Positions 33,682 to 36,070 of a stretch of DNA of 36,070 bases are shown here, piece after piece. The stretch's first letter is position 1. Every line of letters begins with the position of its first letter. The translations under genes and the position numbers were made by a program. Under the pieces are notes generated by a model. It worked only from the letters and a program-made list of their open reading frames with translations, did not search any database and was not told where the DNA came from. This DNA is from an uncultured Clostridia bacterium (lineage in GTDB: Bacteria; Bacillota; Clostridia; TANB77; CAG-508), in contig CALXWR010000010.1 of assembly GCA_944392465.1 (NCBI GenBank), forward strand, positions 1 through 36,070, read 5' to 3'.

Positions 33682-34359
33682 ATGGGAATTTTTGATAAAT
33701 TAAGAAAAAAAAATAATCAACCAACATCGCGCTCTGTTACTCCAAATCCAACTACTAAACCACCTTTTAATCTAATCATATCAGCAACAAAAGATGGTAG
33801 ATGTCAAATAGAATTTGAAGATCACAAAGCAAATGATTTAAAACAATTTTATGATACGACAAGATTAATAATCAATGGAAAACCAATCATAATAAAAGGA
33901 CACACACTATACGATTGTGATATATCTTGGTATGGCTCAACTGACGCAATATTATTAGGTCCTGAGGGAGAAAAATATGGACGTAGAAATCAATATGAAA
34001 ACATATTAGCAGAAATAGATATAAATCAAATACAAATAGATGGAAGATATTGTCAGTTTGTTATGAGGCAATTATTAAATAGAAAACGTGTTCTAAGATA
34101 TTTGGAAAAAGGTCTAAGAGAATCTCCAGATACTCCTTGTGGAAAATACATTGGTGGAGTTAGATACTTAGAAGAAGCAAAGCTAGACAAATTCTTTTCA
34201 TGTGATGTCGGATTAGCAGCACATTCTTTGCCAGAAATGGTAGCAAGAAGAGAAAAACATAAACAAGAACTAGAATCCCAAAAAGCAAGGCAAATTGCTG
34301 AAAATAGAGCAAAAATACAAGAATTACAAAACAAAATAAAAAATTTGTCTGAAAGATAA
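33682..34359 (+). CDS. Protein of unknown function, only plus-strand gene
   Basis: This roughly 225-residue protein I do not recognise. It starts MGIFDKLRKKNNQ, has a Pro/Thr/Ser-rich stretch (about residues 13-30), a middle mixed domain with repeated charged strands (ISATKDGRCQIEFED, IIIKGHTLYDCDISWYG, GPEGEKYGRRNQYENILAEID) and a C-terminal coiled-coil-like helix from about 190 (REKHKQELESQKARQIAENRAKIQELQNKIK, cited by position). There is no signal peptide or membrane segment, so it is cytoplasmic. ATG at 33682 follows TTAGGAGATG; an ATG at 33646 lies within the promoter. It stops six bases before the first DnaA box of the adjacent cluster, so a role connected with that locus is possible but unproved. 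Confidence 0.75.
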   Translation: MGIFDKLRKKNNQPTSRSVTPNPTTKPPFNLIISATKDGRCQIEFEDHKANDLKQFYDTTRLIINGKPIIIKGHTLYDCDISWYGSTDAILLGPEGEKYGRRNQYENILAEIDINQIQIDGRYCQFVMRQLLNRKRVLRYLEKGLRESPDTPCGKYIGGVRYLEEAKLDKFFSCDVGLAAHSLPEMVARREKHKQELESQKARQIAENRAKIQELQNKIKNLSER

Positions 34360-34364
34360 AACAG

Positions 34365-34544
34365 TTATCCACAGACAAATTTCTACCATTTTATAAATAT
34401 ATTTCCAATTTAAATTATATTATGACATTATGTTACATTATTATTGTTGTTGTTTAACAATCTATTATCCACATATGTGTGGATAATGTGGATAACTCTG
34501 TGAATAACTCAGAATAAAGGATTTCATTTTTAGTATTTTCCACA
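34365..34544. other. DnaA-box cluster: candidate origin of replication or DnaA-binding locus
   Basis: Five perfect DnaA boxes (TTATNCACA) lie in 143 bp: 34365-34373 (+), 34465-34473 (+), 34478-34486 (-), 34487-34495 (-) and 34499-34507 (-, TTATTCACA). A one-mismatch box TTTTCCACA lies at 34536-34544 (+). Four of them fall within 43 bp. Very AT-rich DNA separates box 1 from the rest (34375-34440), and a run of TTA/TTG trinucleotides (about 34438-34455) stands just before box 2, where a DnaA-trio-like unwinding element would be expected, though the match is only partial. This accounts for the left part of the non-coding gap 34360-34923. No dnaA or dnaN is in the window. Confidence 0.65.
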
Positions 34545-34616
34545 TTAATATTTGCAATTATTTATGGAAACTTATTTTTTGATTTATTTTGCAAACAATA
34601 AAGGTATTATGTCACT

Positions 34617-34660
34617 TTTGGGGACAGGCTCTTTTCTGCCAACTTTGTCATAAAAAGGGA
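34617..34660. repeat. REP-like unit, left arm
   Basis: TTTGGGGACAGGC, then TCTTTTCTGCCAACTTTGTCA and a second shortened core AAGGGACAG. It matches the 28.6-kb units closely and is the inverted partner of 34868-34923. Confidence 0.8.
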
Positions 34661-34686
34661 CAGACTATTATAGTCTGTCTCTTTTT
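34652..34686. terminator. Strong bidirectional terminator hairpin
   Basis: A 16-bp stem (34652-34667 with 34671-34686) with a single G-U wobble, a three-base loop, and A-run and T-run at its ends fits termination in both directions. It separates the plus-strand gene from the convergent polC. The left arm includes a shortened REP-like core. Confidence 0.8.
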
Positions 34687-34867
34687 ACTACATATAATAT
34701 TAAAATCATAAAAACATTCGGAAAATCTATATAAATAATCTAAAACGTAGCAAAATATTTTTTAAATATGGCAATAAGTCATTAGTTAATAATATATTTA
34801 CAAAATATAGTTAAGATATACCTAAATCATGTTCAATCATGTTCGAAACATAGTGAGAATAATAGAG

Positions 34868-34923
34868 ACCTGTCCCTATAGATGACAAAGTTGGCAGTAA
34901 AGAGCCTGTCCCCAAAGATGACA
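34868..34923. repeat. REP-like units, right arm, abutting the polC stop codon
   Basis: Cores CCTGTCCCTA (34869) and GCCTGTCCCC (34904) are 35 bp apart and read as the reverse complement of the arm at 34617-34660. The block ends TGACA at 34923, immediately before the polC stop codon (34924-34926), the same junction as at 28982/28983. The 180 bases between this and the terminator are AT-rich with nothing else I can identify. Confidence 0.82.
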
Positions 34924-36070
34924 TTAGCCAAATAAGCTTATTTGGTTGCTTTGGCTCATTCCTTTTAAACAACCCACTCTGTCTAAAAGTTCTATAACCG
35001 ACTTGCCTATTTTTGAACGTATTTTCATGTCATCTATTGACATGAATTTTCCGTCTTTTTTTGCTTCATCTATTCCTTCTGCTGCTACTGTTCCTAATCC
35101 TGGTATGCTGTTAAGTGGTGGTCGTATTCCCTCTTCCTCCACTATGAATTTTGTTGCGTGTGATTTATATAAGTCTATTGGTAAGAATTTTATTCCTCTT
35201 TCATACATTTCTAAAACCAATTCTAGTATTGCGTACATGTTTTTATCTTTTGTAGTTGCACTATTCCCTGCTAAATCTATTTCTTTCATTTTGTTTAATA
35301 CTTTTTCTTTTCCGTAGCACATTATGTCGCTATCAAATTCGTCGGCTCTTATTGTATAGTATGCCGCATAATACGCTTTTGGTTCGTGTACTTTATACCA
35401 TGCTATTCTGAATGCATTTGTTACATATGCTGCTGCGTGTGCTTTTGGGAACATGTATTTTATTTTTTCACATGATTTTATATACCATTCTGGTACATCA
35501 TGTTCTCTCATTAGTGCTACGAATTCAGCCCATTTTTCTGGATCTTTTAATGCCTTTCCCTTACGTACTGTTTCCATTATTTTAAATGCTTTGTTTGGTG
35601 GAAGTCCTTTTTTTATTAAATATATCATTATATCGTCACGACAACATATTGCCTCATTTAAGGTTACTGTCCCTTCATCTATTAATGCTTGTGCATTTCC
35701 AAGCCATACATCTGTACCATGTGATAATCCAGATATACGAATTAATTCATCAAATGTTGTAGGTTTAGTGTCAACAAGCATTCCTCTAACAAATTTTGTT
35801 CCAAATTCAGGTATTCCGGTAGCTTCCTACTTTACTTTTTATTTGTTCGGGTGTTACACCTAGGGCATCTGTTGAACTAAATATTGACATTGTTTCTTTA
35901 TCATCTAATGGCACTTTAGTTGGGTCTTTTCCTGTTATATCAAATAGCATTCTTATCATTGTTGGGTCATCATGTCCTAGAATATCTAACTTAAGTAGGT
36001 TTTGGTCAATTGAGTGATAGTCAAAATGTGTTGTAATTATATCTGAATTAGGATCATCTGCTGGATGTTG
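34924..36070 (-). CDS. polC: DNA polymerase III alpha subunit PolC, C-terminal part, frameshifted
   Basis: The frame from the right edge encodes [20 protein letters not shown] through [13 protein letters not shown], typical of the PolC palm/fingers region, then hits a TGA at 35807-35809. Removing one base near 35821 joins it smoothly to the downstream frame ([22 protein letters not shown]), which runs on through [33 protein letters not shown] and [11 protein letters not shown] to the end. The C-terminus has QISLF, the beta-clamp-binding motif of PolC. PolC is the replicative polymerase of low-GC Gram-positives and is essential there, so the break is more likely a sequencing or assembly error than a real lesion. 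Its 5' part lies outside the window. It points toward the DnaA-box cluster. Confidence 0.88.

Noticed and set aside
34826-34856. LexA-type operator near CATGTTCGAAACAT
   Set aside because: The spacing and halves do not match the Gram-positive GAAC-N4-GTTC form, and no gene starts nearby.

Overview
The window is AT-rich DNA from a low-GC Gram-positive bacterium, most likely an uncultured member of the Clostridia (Bacillota). The grounds are AGGAGG-type ribosome binding sites, TTGACA/TATAAT promoters, a PolC-type DNA polymerase, single-chain glycyl-tRNA synthetase, pyruvate phosphate dikinase, a class B sortase with sorting-signal substrates, and a class A penicillin-binding protein. All genes but one lie on the minus strand, so the layout is described here from low to high coordinate while transcription runs the other way.

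1-18.4 kb is dominated by the cell envelope. After a cut-off membrane protein and a DUF362 protein come three tandem paralogues (1312-8171). They share a signal/anchor segment, a short conserved motif and two ricin-type beta-trefoil regions, but carry different C-terminal enzymes: NlpC/P60-like peptidase in two and YkuD L,D-transpeptidase in the third. They are followed by an Ig-repeat surface protein with an LPQAG sorting signal and a degenerate transglutaminase domain, a WG-repeat membrane protein, a bifunctional PBP, a membrane-anchored jelly-roll (BclA/TNF-like) protein, a DUF6873 protein, a small alarmone synthetase and an AI-2E family exporter-like protein.

18.4-25.8 kb holds a small membrane protein, an alpha/beta hydrolase, a NatAB-like ABC exporter, a radical SAM gene whose higher GC marks it as recently acquired, rdgB, and a sortase B gene preceded by its probable substrate (TPKTG motif). 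Upstream of the substrate gene is a structured leader that looks like an unassigned riboswitch: one short segment can pair either in a folded aptamer-like domain or in an intrinsic terminator.

25.8-33.5 kb carries ppdK, a large palindromic block of REP-like repeats (GGGGACAGGC core), and an apparent operon glyQS - sugar-transfer ATP-grasp protein - MurJ/SpoVB-like flippase - DUF1294 protein.

33.6-36.07 kb holds the only plus-strand gene (unknown function), then a non-coding stretch with five perfect DnaA boxes within 143 bp beside very AT-rich DNA, a candidate oriC or DnaA-binding regulatory locus, then a second inverted pair of REP-like repeats and the 3' part of polC. As given, polC is broken by one extra base near 35821. 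Every gene to the left of the DnaA-box cluster except its immediate neighbour is transcribed away from it, as expected for one arm of a replichore. The strongest leads are the DnaA-box cluster, the riboswitch-like leader, the three shared-chassis wall proteins, the REP-like palindromes and the foreign radical SAM gene.
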